Program-made: the position numbers and the translations under genes
Origin: Rhodococcus sp. JCM 9791
Lineage (GTDB): Bacteria; Actinomycetota; Actinomycetes; Mycobacteriales; Mycobacteriaceae
Length of the DNA stretch: 44,519 bases
Direction: 5' to 3'
Assembly: GCA_001312645.1 (NCBI GenBank)
Contig: BBEG01000009.1
Coordinates: forward strand, 1 to 44,519
Notes under the pieces: generated by a model
Seen by the model: the letters and a program-made list of their open reading frames with translations, nothing else
Databases searched by the model: none
What the model was told of the DNA's origin: nothing
In this document: in pieces, positions 18,561-27,365 of the stretch
Layout of the letters: the number at the start of each line of letters is the position of its first letter
Numbering within the stretch: the first letter of the stretch is position 1

Positions 18561-19156
18561 GATTTCTCTCCTCGGTGTCCGGTGAGATAGCGGTGGATGA
18601 CCGTCCGCATGGTGTCGACGGGTGCTGTGGCGGCCGGATTGTCGGCGTAGAGGAATGCCGAGTCGGTGATTGCCCGGATCCAGGTGGAGGTCGCGTCCGG
18701 GTCGAGCGAAGGGTCGATCCGGTCGTGTGCGCGACGGAGGAGATCGCTGATCCCTCGGTTCACAATGGCATCCGTTTCTTCGAGGATCACGGCGAGTTGT
18801 GGGTCGTGAGCGACCTGTCGAATCACCTCGATCACGAGGCCCGCGGCGAGAGGGTCGGAAGCGGGTTCGACCAGCTCGGCGACGATGTCGAGTATCGCCG
18901 CGAGGGGATCCTCGGCATCGCGATAGCGTTCGATCATTTCCCTGGATTCCGGGAGGTCGCGCTCGAAGATAGCGCGGAAGACCCCGCGCTTGTCGCCGAA
19001 GTAGTGGAACACCGTGCCCGAGCTGACTCCTGCGGCCTTCGCGATCGCGGTCACTGGTGTTGCGTCGTAGCCGTGTTCGGCGAAGAGTGCGGCGGCAGCG
19101 TCGGTTATGGCGTTGCGGCGTTGGGCTTGCAGTTCAGGGTCGACGGTGCGGGCCAT
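18557..19156 (-). CDS. TetR-family regulator
   Basis: A 199-residue TetR repressor. Helix-turn-helix region: AITDAAAALFAEHGYDATPV, then AIAKAAGVSSGTVFHYFGDK, about residues 13-55. The ATG at 19156 (MARTVDPEL) is preferred; an upstream in-frame start at 19195 would translate straight through the 34-base operator at 19167-19200. The operator begins 11 bp before this start, so the protein almost certainly represses its own gene and the coupled YqeB-like gene. The ligand is unknown. Confidence 0.87.
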   Translation of the reverse strand: MARTVDPELQAQRRNAITDAAAALFAEHGYDATPVTAIAKAAGVSSGTVFHYFGDKRGVFRAIFERDLPESREMIERYRDAEDPLAAILDIVAELVEPASDPLAAGLVIEVIRQVAHDPQLAVILEETDAIVNRGISDLLRRAHDRIDPSLDPDATSTWIRAITDSAFLYADNPAATAPVDTMRTVIHRYLTGHRGEKS

Positions 19157-19166
19157 GAACCAGCAT

Positions 19167-19200
19167 AATAATTGATTGACTGGTAAGTCAATCAATTATT
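19167..19200. promoter_or_regulatory. Perfect 15-bp inverted repeat, TetR operator
   Basis: AATAATTGATTGACT (19167-19181) and AGTCAATCAATTATT (19186-19200) are exact reverse complements with the four-base spacer GGTA. The element is strikingly AT-rich for this DNA and covers the whole start-proximal region of the TetR gene. The core TTGACTTACCAGTCAA (minus strand) is a typical TetR half-site pair, and TTGACT could also act as a -35 element. Confidence 0.8.
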
Positions 19201-19227
19201 TCTGTGTCTGCGCCTACTTGAACGGAT

Positions 19228-19799
19228 TCAGTTCAGCCGGTGCAGGTCGTCGACGGTGTCGACGTCGCCGGGATCCGCGAGACCAGAGCAGTCCAGCCGC
19301 CGGACACGGTCGCGATTACGTGAGAGGAACGAACGGGCGCCTTCGTCACCCGCTGCTTGCTGCGCCGCTGCCACTGCGTCGACCAGGTCGAAGACGACGG
19401 GATGGCCGGGGTGGTCGCCGAATACCGGCAGCGTCACGGTGCCGACCTCGTGTGCCATCAGAACCGTGTGTACGAGCTTGGCGTTGATGCCGGGGAAGTC
19501 CACAACAGTCAGTGCGATCACGTCAGCACCGGCTGCGGCATCCACCCCGCACTGCAGCGACGTCGACATGCCCTCTTCCCAGCGAGGATTGCGCACCAGG
19601 GTTGTGCCGGGCGGGCACACGGCGGCGACGTCGTCGGCGTACGCGCCGACGACCACGATCGTCTCGTCGCACCCGCCTTGTTCGAGAGCGTCGACGACGG
19701 AATGCAGCAGGGGACGGCCCCGATGGGGGAGCAGGCTTTCGCCCGTCCACCCAAACGTGAGCCGTCCCCGGCTGCGAGGACGATCCCGGTGACAGTCAT
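19228..19799 (-). CDS. MobA/MocA-like NTP transferase (one frame break)
   Basis: A 190-residue nucleotidyltransferase with a GT-A fold, of the kind that transfers CMP or GMP to a molybdopterin or sugar-phosphate-like acceptor. The N-terminal signature GIVLAAGDGSRLGGRAKALL (reconstructed) is the NTP-binding loop; RNPRWEEGMSTSLQCGVDA and VVDFPGIN (usually D-x-P) follow, and HPVVF with a basic C-terminal part is typical of MocA-type proteins. One base is missing near 19745, between AAAGC and CTG. It is the last gene of the leftward sterol operon, nine bases after the KSI-like gene. Its acceptor is not known, and its presence in a sterol operon is unexpected. Confidence 0.75.
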
Positions 19800-19808
19800 G
19801 CGCCGACT

Positions 19809-20221
19809 CTACTGGGCCGGACGCACCGTCTTCATGGCCCGATCCACTTCCCAGAATGCGCGCAGTGACGCGATCTTGCCGTCCTCGTTCACCCGGTACA
19901 CGAATACACCCTCGCGTCGATGATGTTGCCGGCCAGGGTGGTGCGAATGGTGCCGACGTTGACGCACTCGTTGCCGCACACCAGGACATCGTCGACGAGG
20001 AACTCGAGACTCTCGGTGTTCGCGATCGTCATGTCGTAGAACGCCGCGATCGCCTCACGTCCGTGATGGCCCTTGCCCTCCGGATCGAACCCCGACGGAC
20101 CCACCGGATCCTCCACGCATCCGTCCTCGGCGAACAGCGCGAGCCACTCGTCCTTGCGTCTCGCACTTGCGGCCGTCTGCGATGCGCGCGCCGCGATGCG
20201 TGCGGGATGTTCCTCGCTCAT
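19809..20221 (-). CDS. Ketosteroid-isomerase-like SnoaL-fold protein (one frame break)
   Basis: A 137-residue protein of the KSI/SnoaL/limonene-epoxide-hydrolase fold. LALFAEDGCVEDPVGPSGF is the KSI-like strand around the acidic catalytic position (EDPVG), followed by HHGREAIAAFYDM and SLEFLVDDVLVCG. One base is missing near 19912, after which the frame continues EGVFVYRVNEDGKIASLRAF to TAG 19809-19811. The ATG overlaps the stop of the upstream LLM gene (ATGA). In a sterol operon, isomerisation of a 3-keto-delta5 or side-chain enone intermediate is plausible. A binding protein without catalysis is also possible. Confidence 0.75.
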
Positions 20222-21117
20222 GCCTTACCTTTCCCGTGGATGAACTTGTCTGCGCTGATGAACTTCTCGGCGAACTTCCGGAGCGACTCCTGCTTCGCTT
20301 CGAGCGGAGAGTCGAATCCATGGCCGTCGAAGATCCACGGCACGACGATGATGTCGGTGACTCCCGCATCGGCGAGCTCGGCGTAGCCGGACGAGCCGAA
20401 CTTGTCGATGCACACCGTTTGGATCTCGAAAGGATCCTCGCTGCGGCCGTATTCGGTGCGCAGCGTCCGCAGGCGGTCGATCACCTGGACGAGATCGTCG
20501 AACTTGATCATTGCCGAGGTCCAGCCGTCGCTGACCTTCGCCGCGCGGCGAAGCGCCACTTCGGTATGGCCACCGACATACAGCGGAACCGGTTTACTGG
20601 GGGCGGGACTCATCTGGAGACGATCGAAATCGTAGAATTCACCGTGGTGCTCGACCATCCCGCCGCCGAGGATCAGCTTCAGCACGTCGATCATCTCGTC
20701 GACCCGCTTGCCGCGCCGAGCATAGGGTACGCCGCACCATTCGAATTCTTCTGGTGCCCAGCCAATCCCGACACCGAGCCCGAATCGGTTGTTCGTGAGA
20801 TTCGCGACCGAACCGACCTGGCGGGCGAGCAGCACCGGATTGCGTGAGCCGAGTTTGAGTACCTGGGTGTAGAACTCGATCGTCGACGTAGCTGCCCCCA
20901 TCGCAGCTGCGGCAATGAGCGGGTCCACCCAGGGTGTGTCGGCCGTCCACATCCGTGAACCGTCCGGAGTATACGGGTAGTCGACGGTCTGCTTCTCCAT
21001 GTAGAACAGCGAATCCGGTAGGGCGATCGACGAGAACCCCGATTCCTCGGCGGTCTTGGCGATCCCCGCGAGCTGATCGAGTGGCGTCATTGCGACGCCG
21101 ACGGTGAACTTCACCAT
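20218..21117 (-). CDS. LLM-class F420-dependent oxidoreductase
   Basis: An intact 299-residue luciferase-like TIM-barrel protein of the F420-dependent subgroup. It has FTVGVAMTPLDQLAGIAKTA, then EESGFSSIALPD, RNPVLLARQVGSVANLT, RFGLGVGIGW, YARRGKRVDEMIDVLKLI and VPLYVGGHTEVALRRAA, all usual in this family. It would transfer hydride between F420 and a carbonyl, alcohol or enone. It lies nine bases after ltp3 and overlaps the KSI-like gene by four bases, so it belongs to the KstR-controlled operon that starts at 24348. Its place suggests a redox step on a sterol side-chain or ring intermediate; no substrate is known for certain. Confidence 0.88.
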   Translation of the reverse strand: MVKFTVGVAMTPLDQLAGIAKTAEESGFSSIALPDSLFYMEKQTVDYPYTPDGSRMWTADTPWVDPLIAAAAMGAATSTIEFYTQVLKLGSRNPVLLARQVGSVANLTNNRFGLGVGIGWAPEEFEWCGVPYARRGKRVDEMIDVLKLILGGGMVEHHGEFYDFDRLQMSPAPSKPVPLYVGGHTEVALRRAAKVSDGWTSAMIKFDDLVQVIDRLRTLRTEYGRSEDPFEIQTVCIDKFGSSGYAELADAGVTDIIVVPWIFDGHGFDSPLEAKQESLRKFAEKFISADKFIHGKGKA

Positions 21118-21126
21118 GAGAGACCC

Positions 21127-22300
21127 CTAGTTCGTCGGCTTGTCGGACCCGACCACCCACATCGAGAAATACTGCGACCCACCGCCATACGCGTGACCGA
21201 GAGCCTTGCGTGCATCCTCGACCTGGTGGTCGCCGGCCTTTCCCATCACCTGGATTGCTGCTTCGGCGAAACGGATCATGCCCGACGCGCCGATCGGGTT
21301 CGACGACAGCACGCCACCCGACATGTTGACGGGAAGCTGTCCGCCGATCGCGGTTTCGCCTGCCTCCGTCAGCTTCCAGCCGCCTCCTTCCGGAGCGAAA
21401 CCGAGGTTTTCGAGCCACATCGGCTCGAACCAGGAGAACGGGACATAGATCTCGGCGCAGTCGATCTCGGTGAGCGGATCGGTGATCCCCGCCTGTTTCC
21501 ACAACGCCGCGGCCGCGATCCGGCCCGCCTCGGGGTTGACCTGGTCGCGACCCGCATAGGTGGTCGGTTCGGTGCGCATCGCGGTGGCGTGGATCCATGC
21601 GACGGTGCGCCCGGCAGCCTCGGCCGCGGCAGCGCTGTCTGCGTCGCCGAGGACTACAGCGCACGCCCCGTCCGACGACGGGCACGTTTCGTCGTAGCGG
21701 ATGGGATCCCACAGCATCTGCGACGCCTGCACCTTCTCCAGGGTGATGTCGGACTGCTTGAGGTGGGCGTATGGGTTCTTCGCGCCGTTGAGACGGTCCT
21801 TCACGGCAACCATCGAGCCGACGTGTTCGGGTGCCCCGGAGCGGCGGATATACGAGCGGACGTGGGGTGCGAAGTACCCACCGGCACCCGCACCGACCGG
21901 CATCGTGAACGGCACCGGCGTGGACAGCGCCCACATCGCGTTGGATTCGGACTGCTTCTCCCACGCAACGGCGAGCACACGACGGTGGACACCGGCCTGG
22001 ACGAGGCTCGTGGCCACATTGGCGGTGGAACCGCGACCGAACCGGCGGTGTGCACGCGCAGCAGGGGCTTGCCGGTGGCGCCGATCGCGTCGGCCATCGT
22101 CAGTTCGGGCATCATCGCACCCTCGAACAGGTCGGGGGCCTTTCCGATCACGACGGCGTCGATGTCGTCCCAGCCACATGGGCATCGGCCATCGCGCGGT
22201 CGATTGCTTCGCGGACGAGTCCTGCCATCGAGACGTCGTGCCGTTTTGCGACATAGTGGGTCTGTCCCGTTCCGAGGACTGCCGCAGGTTGCTTCGTCAT
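21127..22300 (-). CDS. ltp3: Thiolase-fold lipid-transfer protein Ltp3 (two frame breaks)
   Basis: A 391-residue thiolase-superfamily protein matching Ltp3 (Rv3523, about 394 residues). Ltp3 and Ltp4 are known from Rhodococcus rhodochrous to be needed for degrading C24-branched sterol side chains. The reconstructed start is MTKQPAAVLGTGQTHYVAKR, and CPSSDGACAVVLGD, IDCAEIYVPFSWFE and SNPIGASGMIRFAEA follow. At the usual nucleophile position the sequence reads VHTAGSVGGSTANV with no cysteine, which fits an aldolase-like rather than a true thiolase function. Single bases are missing near 22176 and 22035. The start overlaps the ltp4 stop (TGATG). The DUF35 gene upstream is the probable partner subunit. 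Confidence 0.88.
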
Positions 22301-23360
22301 CAGTTACGTCCCTCCAGAACGGCTACCAGATTCTGTTGCAGCACAGCGCCACCCGTCGCATGGGCGAGGGCCCTGCCGGCCTTCCCGTCCATGATTGCCT
22401 GGGCGGCGAAACCGATGCGTTCGAGACCGCCGGAGAACATCGGTTCCCGGTCAGAGGGCCACCGGACGGATTGATCACGGTGGTGCCGTTCAATCCGATC
22501 TCTTCACGCAGGATCAACTCCTGGTGAGTGAAGGGCGCGTGCAGTTCGGCGATGTCGAAGGAGGTGTCGCCACGGGTGACGGCCTGCGCTGCGGCACGTG
22601 CCGACGGCGCGGTCGTCAGGTCAGCGGCACCGAAATTCGGGGAGTCGATGCGATGCTCGATTCCGGTGATCCAGGCGGGGTTCTCGCACAGTTCGCGTGC
22701 GCGGTCGCCGGATGCGAGGACGATCGCGGCGGCGCCGTCGGTGACCGGCGCGCAGTCGTGTGTGCGCAGCGGATCGGCGACGTACGGCTGCGCGAGCAAC
22801 TCCTCGACGGTGACGTCGCCGCTGAGTTGTGCGTCGGGTCGGCTCTTCGCCGCGGCACGGGCCTGCACTGCGACCTCGGCCATCTGTTCGGCGGTCCACT
22901 TACCGGAGTCGAGTCCGATCCGCGCCTGCAGACCGGCGAGCGATACGGCGTCGAGACCGAGCGGTGCGACGAGATACGGATCGAGCTGCAGCGACAGGGT
23001 GCGCCGCAGCGTGCCGGCCGACGACTTGCCGAATCCGTACACGAGCGCGGTGTCGACCTCGCCGGTGATGAGCTTGACCCACGCTTCGTAGAGCGCCCAC
23101 GCCGCGTCCATCTCGACGTGCGATTCGTTGATCGGGGGAACTGCACCGATCGCGTCGATGGCCGAGATGAAGGAGAACGAGCGGCCCGCGAGGTAGTCGG
23201 ATGATCCGGAACACCAGAAACCGATGTCGGACTTGGTGATTCCGAGGTTCCCGTAGAGCTGCTGGAAGCAGGGCACGAGCATTTCGACACCGTTGGTGGT
23301 GCCGTGCGTTTCGCGGACGTGTGGAGCGTGCGCGAAGCCGACGACTGCAATGTCTGTCAT
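22300..23360 (-). CDS. ltp4: Thiolase-fold lipid-transfer protein Ltp4 (one frame break)
   Basis: A 353-residue thiolase-superfamily protein, the length of Rv3522 (Ltp4). MTDIAVVGFAHAPHVRETHG at the start, GFWCSGSSDYLAGRSFSFI, ALVYGFGKSSAGTLRR, DCAPVTDGAAAIVLASGD and NPSGGPLTGNPMF follow the family. At the nucleophile position (after INESHVEMDAAWALYEA) there is no cysteine, as in the aldolase branch. One C is missing near 22446 (AAC-CCG reads as AACCG), after which the protein ends LQQNLVAVLEGRN. Its ribosome-binding site AGGAG overlaps the DUF35 stop, and its stop overlaps the ltp3 start, so DUF35, Ltp4 and Ltp3 are made together and probably form a complex that cleaves the branched side chain. 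Confidence 0.88.
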
Positions 23361-23373
23361 GATTCCGCGGCTC

Positions 23374-24348
23374 CTAGAGGTGGTGTTTGAAGGTGTCGAA
23401 GTCGGCGTCGGGTTCGCCGGTGGGACGGAAGTATTCGATGTTCTTGAGGGTGTAGTCCCATTCCTCCCGCGGTCGCCACTTCGCTTCGACGCGCATACCC
23501 ATGCGCACTTCCGCGGCATCGCACTCGAGGATCAGGTGGAGGAACGGGATGTCGGCTCCGTCGAGCAGCACGTAGGCCGCGACGTACGGAGGCTTGATCT
23601 GCTGACCCATGAACGGCACGTTGACGATACAGAATGTGGTGACGATGCCCTTGTCGGGCAACTCGACGTGCTCCTTGGTCGGAACGCCGTCGGTGGGGCT
23701 CGCACCGCGCGGCGGGACGTACACCTTGCCGCCGGGCCCGGTCCGCCCGCCGACGAGCTTGCCTTCCTTCAGTCCGCGCAGATACCACGACTCCTCGGGA
23801 GATGCAGTGTGCGTGTAGTGCAGATCGAGGGGAGTGGTGATGATCGTGACCGGTTCGGTGTCGGCGTCGGAAGCGGGTGCTGTCTCGGCCTCTCCTGGTT
23901 CGAACGCCACGATGTCGTGGATATCGCCCACCCGCTCGTCGGCCCATCGGACCCGTACCCGCAGGCCGGTCTCGATGTCGTCGGGAGAGGAGACGTCGAC
24001 GGCGTGCAGGAGGGACGAGTCTGCGCCGTCGAGCCGGATCAGGGCCCACGCGAAGGGGCGGTCGAACGGTTGTCCGGGCAGCGGCTCGGGATTCCACGTC
24101 CAGCTCACCACGGTGCCGGTCTGTCCGACCTCGACGAAATCGACGAGCGGCTCGTGTGTGATCGCGTCGAATTCCGGGGGAGGGACGAGAACTCGGCCGT
24201 CCGAACTACGCGCACCGACGATCCGCCCGTCGCGCAATCCGGTGACGAATGCGCCGACGGTCGGCCCGGTGGATCGGGTGTAGTCGAACTGAAGATTCAA
24301 CGGGGCTCTCAGTGGCGGCTCGACGACCGCGCTCTTTCCCAGGCTCAC
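23374..24348 (-). CDS. Tandem DUF35 OB-fold protein, Rv3521-like partner of Ltp3/Ltp4
   Basis: About 324 residues in two repeats, each a DUF35-type OB-fold. Repeat one holds LNLQFDYTRSTGPTVGAF, LVPPPEF and FAWALIRLDGADSSLLHAVD; repeat two holds LDLHYTHTASPEESWYLRGL, VYVPPRG and PYVAAYVLLDGADIPFLHLI. Single DUF35 domains usually carry a four-cysteine zinc ribbon before the OB-fold; here both ribbons lack the cysteines. DUF35 proteins are obligate partners of thiolase-fold aldolases such as Ltp2. I prefer GTG 24348. A TTG at 24384 would put the KstR-type operator (24358-24371) inside the coding region. The gene heads a six-gene leftward operon ending at 19228. Confidence 0.85.
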   Translation of the reverse strand: MSLGKSAVVEPPLRAPLNLQFDYTRSTGPTVGAFVTGLRDGRIVGARSSDGRVLVPPPEFDAITHEPLVDFVEVGQTGTVVSWTWNPEPLPGQPFDRPFAWALIRLDGADSSLLHAVDVSSPDDIETGLRVRVRWADERVGDIHDIVAFEPGEAETAPASDADTEPVTIITTPLDLHYTHTASPEESWYLRGLKEGKLVGGRTGPGGKVYVPPRGASPTDGVPTKEHVELPDKGIVTTFCIVNVPFMGQQIKPPYVAAYVLLDGADIPFLHLILECDAAEVRMGMRVEAKWRPREEWDYTLKNIEYFRPTGEPDADFDTFKHHL

Positions 24349-24357
24349 ATCTTCGAG

Positions 24358-24371
24358 TAGAACAGGTTCTA
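24358..24371. promoter_or_regulatory. KstR-type operator between the ltp operon and the LLM gene
   Basis: TAGAACAGGTTCTA matches TnnAACnnGTTnnA fully and is almost a perfect palindrome. It begins 9 bp before the preferred GTG of the DUF35 gene and ends 67 bp before the LLM gene at 24439, so it can control both directions. Confidence 0.85.
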
Positions 24372-24438
24372 ATGTCGCTGGCAAGAGTAGCGTGTGAACA
24401 GCACGGTACGGTCAGTCGTCCGACCTGAAAGGCGTGCA

Positions 24439-25475
24439 ATGAAACTGGGACTGCAACTGGGGTACTGGGGTGCGCAGCCGCCCACGAACGGACCGGAACT
24501 TGTTACTGCAGCGGAAGCCGCGGGCTTCGACGCGGTCTTCGCGGCCGAATCGTGGGGATCGGATGCCTTCACTCCGCTCTCATGGTGGGGCTCGGCAACC
24601 GAGCGAGTGCGGCTCGGCACCTCCGTCGTGCAGATCTCCGGACGAACCCCGACGAATTGCGCCATGCACGCACTCACGCTCGACCACCTCTCCGGCGGCC
24701 GGCACATCCTCGGCCTGGGTGTGTCCGGACCGCAGGTCGTCGAAGGCTGGTACGGGCAGCCGTTCGCCAAGCCGCTCGCCCGAACCCGTGAATACGTGTC
24801 GATCATCCGCGACGTCCTCGCGCGAAGAGAGCCGGTCACCAGTGCGGGCCCGCACTATCCGCTGCCGTACGACGGCGAAGGCGCGACCGGCCTCGGTAAG
24901 CCACTCAAGCCCATCACACATCCGCTCCGATCCGACATCCCGATCTGGCTCGCGCCGAGGGCCCGAAGAACGTCGCGCTCACTGCGGAGATCGCCGACGG
25001 CTGGCTCGCGATCTACTACTCACCGCGCCTTGCCCCGATGTACGACGAATGGCTCGACGAAGGATTCGCCCGCCCGGGAGCGCGTCGCAGTCGCGAGGAC
25101 TTCGAGATCGCGGCGACCTGCCAGGTGGTGGTGACCGACGACCGTGCGGCGACCATCGCCGGGATGAAGCCGGTGACGGCGCTCTACGTCGGCGGAATGG
25201 GTGCCCCCGAGTTGAACTTCCATGCGCAGGTCTACCGCCGCATGGGCTACGGCGACGTGGTCGACGAGGTCACCGAACTATTCCGTGCGGGTCGTAAGGA
25301 CGAGGCAGCTGCAGCAATTCCCGACGACATGGTGACCGAGACGATGATCGTCGGCGACCATGACGAGGTTCGTGCGGGTGTGAAGCGGTGGGAGGATTCG
25401 GGGGTGACGATGCTCCTCGTGTCGTGCCGCGACGCCGAGCATGTGCAGTCTTTGGCCGAGGTAGTCCTGGACTGA
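24439..25475 (+). CDS. LLM-class F420-dependent oxidoreductase, Rv3520c-like (one frame break)
   Basis: A 345-residue luciferase-like protein that matches Rv3520c of M. tuberculosis: MKLGLQLGYWGAQPP, WGSDAFTPLSWWGS, RVRLGTSVVQISGRTPT, LDHLSGGRHILGLGVSGPQV, and, after the break, EGPKNVALTAEIADGW and EGFARPGARRSREDFEIAA. One G is missing near 24954 (GCG-GCC reads as GCGCC). It is divergent from the DUF35-ltp4-ltp3 operon, the same arrangement as Rv3520c/Rv3521-Rv3523, with a perfect KstR-type site between. The reaction is not known, but conservation of position argues for a specific redox step in sterol side-chain breakdown with F420. Confidence 0.9.
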
Positions 25476-25575
25476 GCGGCGTCCTTCGCCGGGTACCGGC
25501 CGTTTCCATCTCGCCGAATACGGGTTTCGCCTATCCTCGAGCCATCCGGAATATCCGTGACAAGGTGGGATTCGC

Positions 25576-26444
25576 ATGTGCCGACTGTTCGGGCTCAGTG
25601 CCGCACCACACCGCGTACACGCGACCTTCTGGCTGCTCGAGGCCTCAGATTCGCTGGCCCGGCAGAGTCGACGCGAGCCCGACGGTACAGGGCTCGGTAC
25701 GTTCACCGTCGGTGACGAACCGCTCGTGGAGAAGCAGCCGGTGGCCGCGTACGAGGATCGTGCGTTCGCCACGGAAGCGAAGGAGCGTTCGTCGCGGACG
25801 TTCCTCGCCCACATCCGGTACGCGTCGACCGGCGGCCTCGCCCCGCGCAACACTCACCCGTTCGAGCAGAACGGACGGTTGTTCGCGCACAACGGAGTTC
25901 TCGGCGATCTCGATCGGTTGGATGCGGAGCTCGGGCCGTACCGGGACCTCGTGCAGGGGGAGACGGATTCGGAGCGGTTCTTCGCGCTCGTCACCCGCCG
26001 CATCGATGAGCACGGCGGTGACGTGACCGCCGGACTCACCGCTGCAGCGGAGTGGGCCGCCGAGAACCTCCGGATCTTCGCCTTGAACGTCATCCTGACG
26101 ACCGCAACCGAACTCTGGGCGTTGCGGTACCCGGACACTCACGAACTGTGGGTGCTCGAGCGCCCCAGCGGCGGCACTCAGGCGGTCGCCACCTCGACCA
26201 CGCCAGTGCTACCGGTACCGTGAGAGTCCGGTCAGGCCTTCTCGCGCAGTATCCGGCGGTGGTGGTGGCCAGCGAGAAGATGGACGAAGACCCACGGTGG
26301 TCGGCGATGAAGTCCGGGGAACTGTTGCACGTCGACGATCAGCTGCGCAGCACACGTTCCGTCGTGCTCGACGCGCCTCCGGCGCACCGGATTGCGCTCG
26401 ACGAACTCGACGAGCAGGCGTCGGCCTCCCAGCGCGGGAAGTGA
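25576..26444 (+). CDS. Class II glutamine amidotransferase (one frame break)
   Basis: A 289-residue N-terminal-nucleophile amidotransferase of the YafJ/EgtC type. Cys2 (MCRLFGLSA) is the nucleophile after methionine removal; HIRYASTGG, THPFEQNGRLFAHNGVLGD and GETDSERFFAL are the glutamine-binding segments. One G is missing near 26184; beyond it the protein continues GRHLDHASATGTVRVRSG and VVVASEKMDEDPRW, both usual in this group, to the stop at 26444. These proteins release ammonia from glutamine or hydrolyse gamma-glutamyl compounds; no partner synthase is beside it. It converges on echA19 with six bases between and has no KstR-type site, so it is probably not a sterol gene. Confidence 0.82.
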
Positions 26445-26450
26445 ACCTGC

Positions 26451-27287
26451 TCAGGCGCCGGTGAACTTCGGGGCGCGTTTCTCGGCGAAGGCACGGGGCC
26501 CTTCCTTCGCGTCGGCGCTCTTGAACACGGCGGCGCCGAGCTCCGCGTCGATGCGGAACGCCTCCTCTTCGTGGAGTCCCTCGGAGCGGCGGATGGTTTC
26601 GAGGATCGCCTGCACCGCGACCGGTCCGTTGGCGGAAATCACCTCGGCGATCTCGAGGGCCTTGTCGAGGGCCTGACCGTCTGGGACGACGTGCCCGATG
26701 AGCCCGATCTCCTTGGCTTCGGGCGCTTTCAGGTGACGACCGGTGAGCAGGATGTCGGCGGCGATCGTGTATGGGATCTGGCGGACGAGGCGTACTGCCG
26801 AGCCGCCGAGCGGGAAGAGCCCCCACTTCGCCTCGGACACACCGAATTTTGCGCTCTCGCCGGCCACCCGAATGTCGGTGGCCTGGAGGATCTCGGTGCC
26901 GCCTGCGATGGCGGGGCCCTCGACTGCAGCGATGAGGGGCTTCTTCAACCGGCGGCCCTTGAGCAGCGCGGGCAGCCGTGACAGGTCCCAGCCCCCACCT
27001 TCGAACTTGTCGCCGGGTGCGGACTTGTTCATGTCCTTGAGGTCGGCACCCGCGCAGAATGCTCCGCCCGCTCCGGTGAGGATCGCGACACGGATGCCGG
27101 GATCGTTGTCGACGCGGTCCCAGGCCTCGCTCATGATCGCCATCATCTCGCCCGACAGGGCATTTCGTGCTTCAGGGCGATTCATCGTGACGATCAGGGT
27201 GTGCCCGCGTTGCTCGACGAGGCAGTGCGGAGCGCGCTCCGAAATATTCGAAGGTTCGGCAGCGCCGGTGGGGGCGGTAGGGGCCAC
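26451..27287 (-). CDS. echA19: Enoyl-CoA hydratase EchA19
   Basis: An intact 278-residue crotonase-fold protein matching EchA19 (Rv3516), which hydrates enoyl-CoA steroids in side-chain beta-oxidation. [20 protein letters not shown] at the start, the oxyanion loop [35 protein letters not shown] with the catalytic Glu region, and [20 protein letters not shown] follow the family; the end [16 protein letters not shown] is also conserved. It starts with GTG 27285-27287 after AGGAG. It is divergent from fadD19, as Rv3516 is from Rv3515c, with a KstR-type site in the 78-bp gap. Confidence 0.93.
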   Translation of the reverse strand: MAPTAPTGAAEPSNISERAPHCLVEQRGHTLIVTMNRPEARNALSGEMMAIMSEAWDRVDNDPGIRVAILTGAGGAFCAGADLKDMNKSAPGDKFEGGGWDLSRLPALLKGRRLKKPLIAAVEGPAIAGGTEILQATDIRVAGESAKFGVSEAKWGLFPLGGSAVRLVRQIPYTIAADILLTGRHLKAPEAKEIGLIGHVVPDGQALDKALEIAEVISANGPVAVQAILETIRRSEGLHEEEAFRIDAELGAAVFKSADAKEGPRAFAEKRAPKFTGA

Positions 27288-27341
27288 TGGAAACTCCTGA
27301 AGGGTTGTGAACTGGATCTCAATTCCGGTCTTGTCAGAAAC

Positions 27342-27355
27342 GATAACACGTTCTA
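27342..27355. promoter_or_regulatory. KstR-type operator between echA19 and fadD19
   Basis: GATAACACGTTCTA fits TnnAACnnGTTnnA except for the first base (G for T); on the other strand it reads TAGAACGTGTTATC, sharing its imperfect end with the fadA5 site at 15406. It ends 10 bp before the fadD19 start, so the fadD19 transcript is probably leaderless or nearly so. Confidence 0.7.
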
Positions 27356-27365
27356 TTTTGATGAC

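Noticed and set aside
24349-24384. Longer DUF35 protein starting at TTG 24384
   Set aside because: It would place a full KstR-type operator inside the coding sequence; GTG 24348 is simpler.
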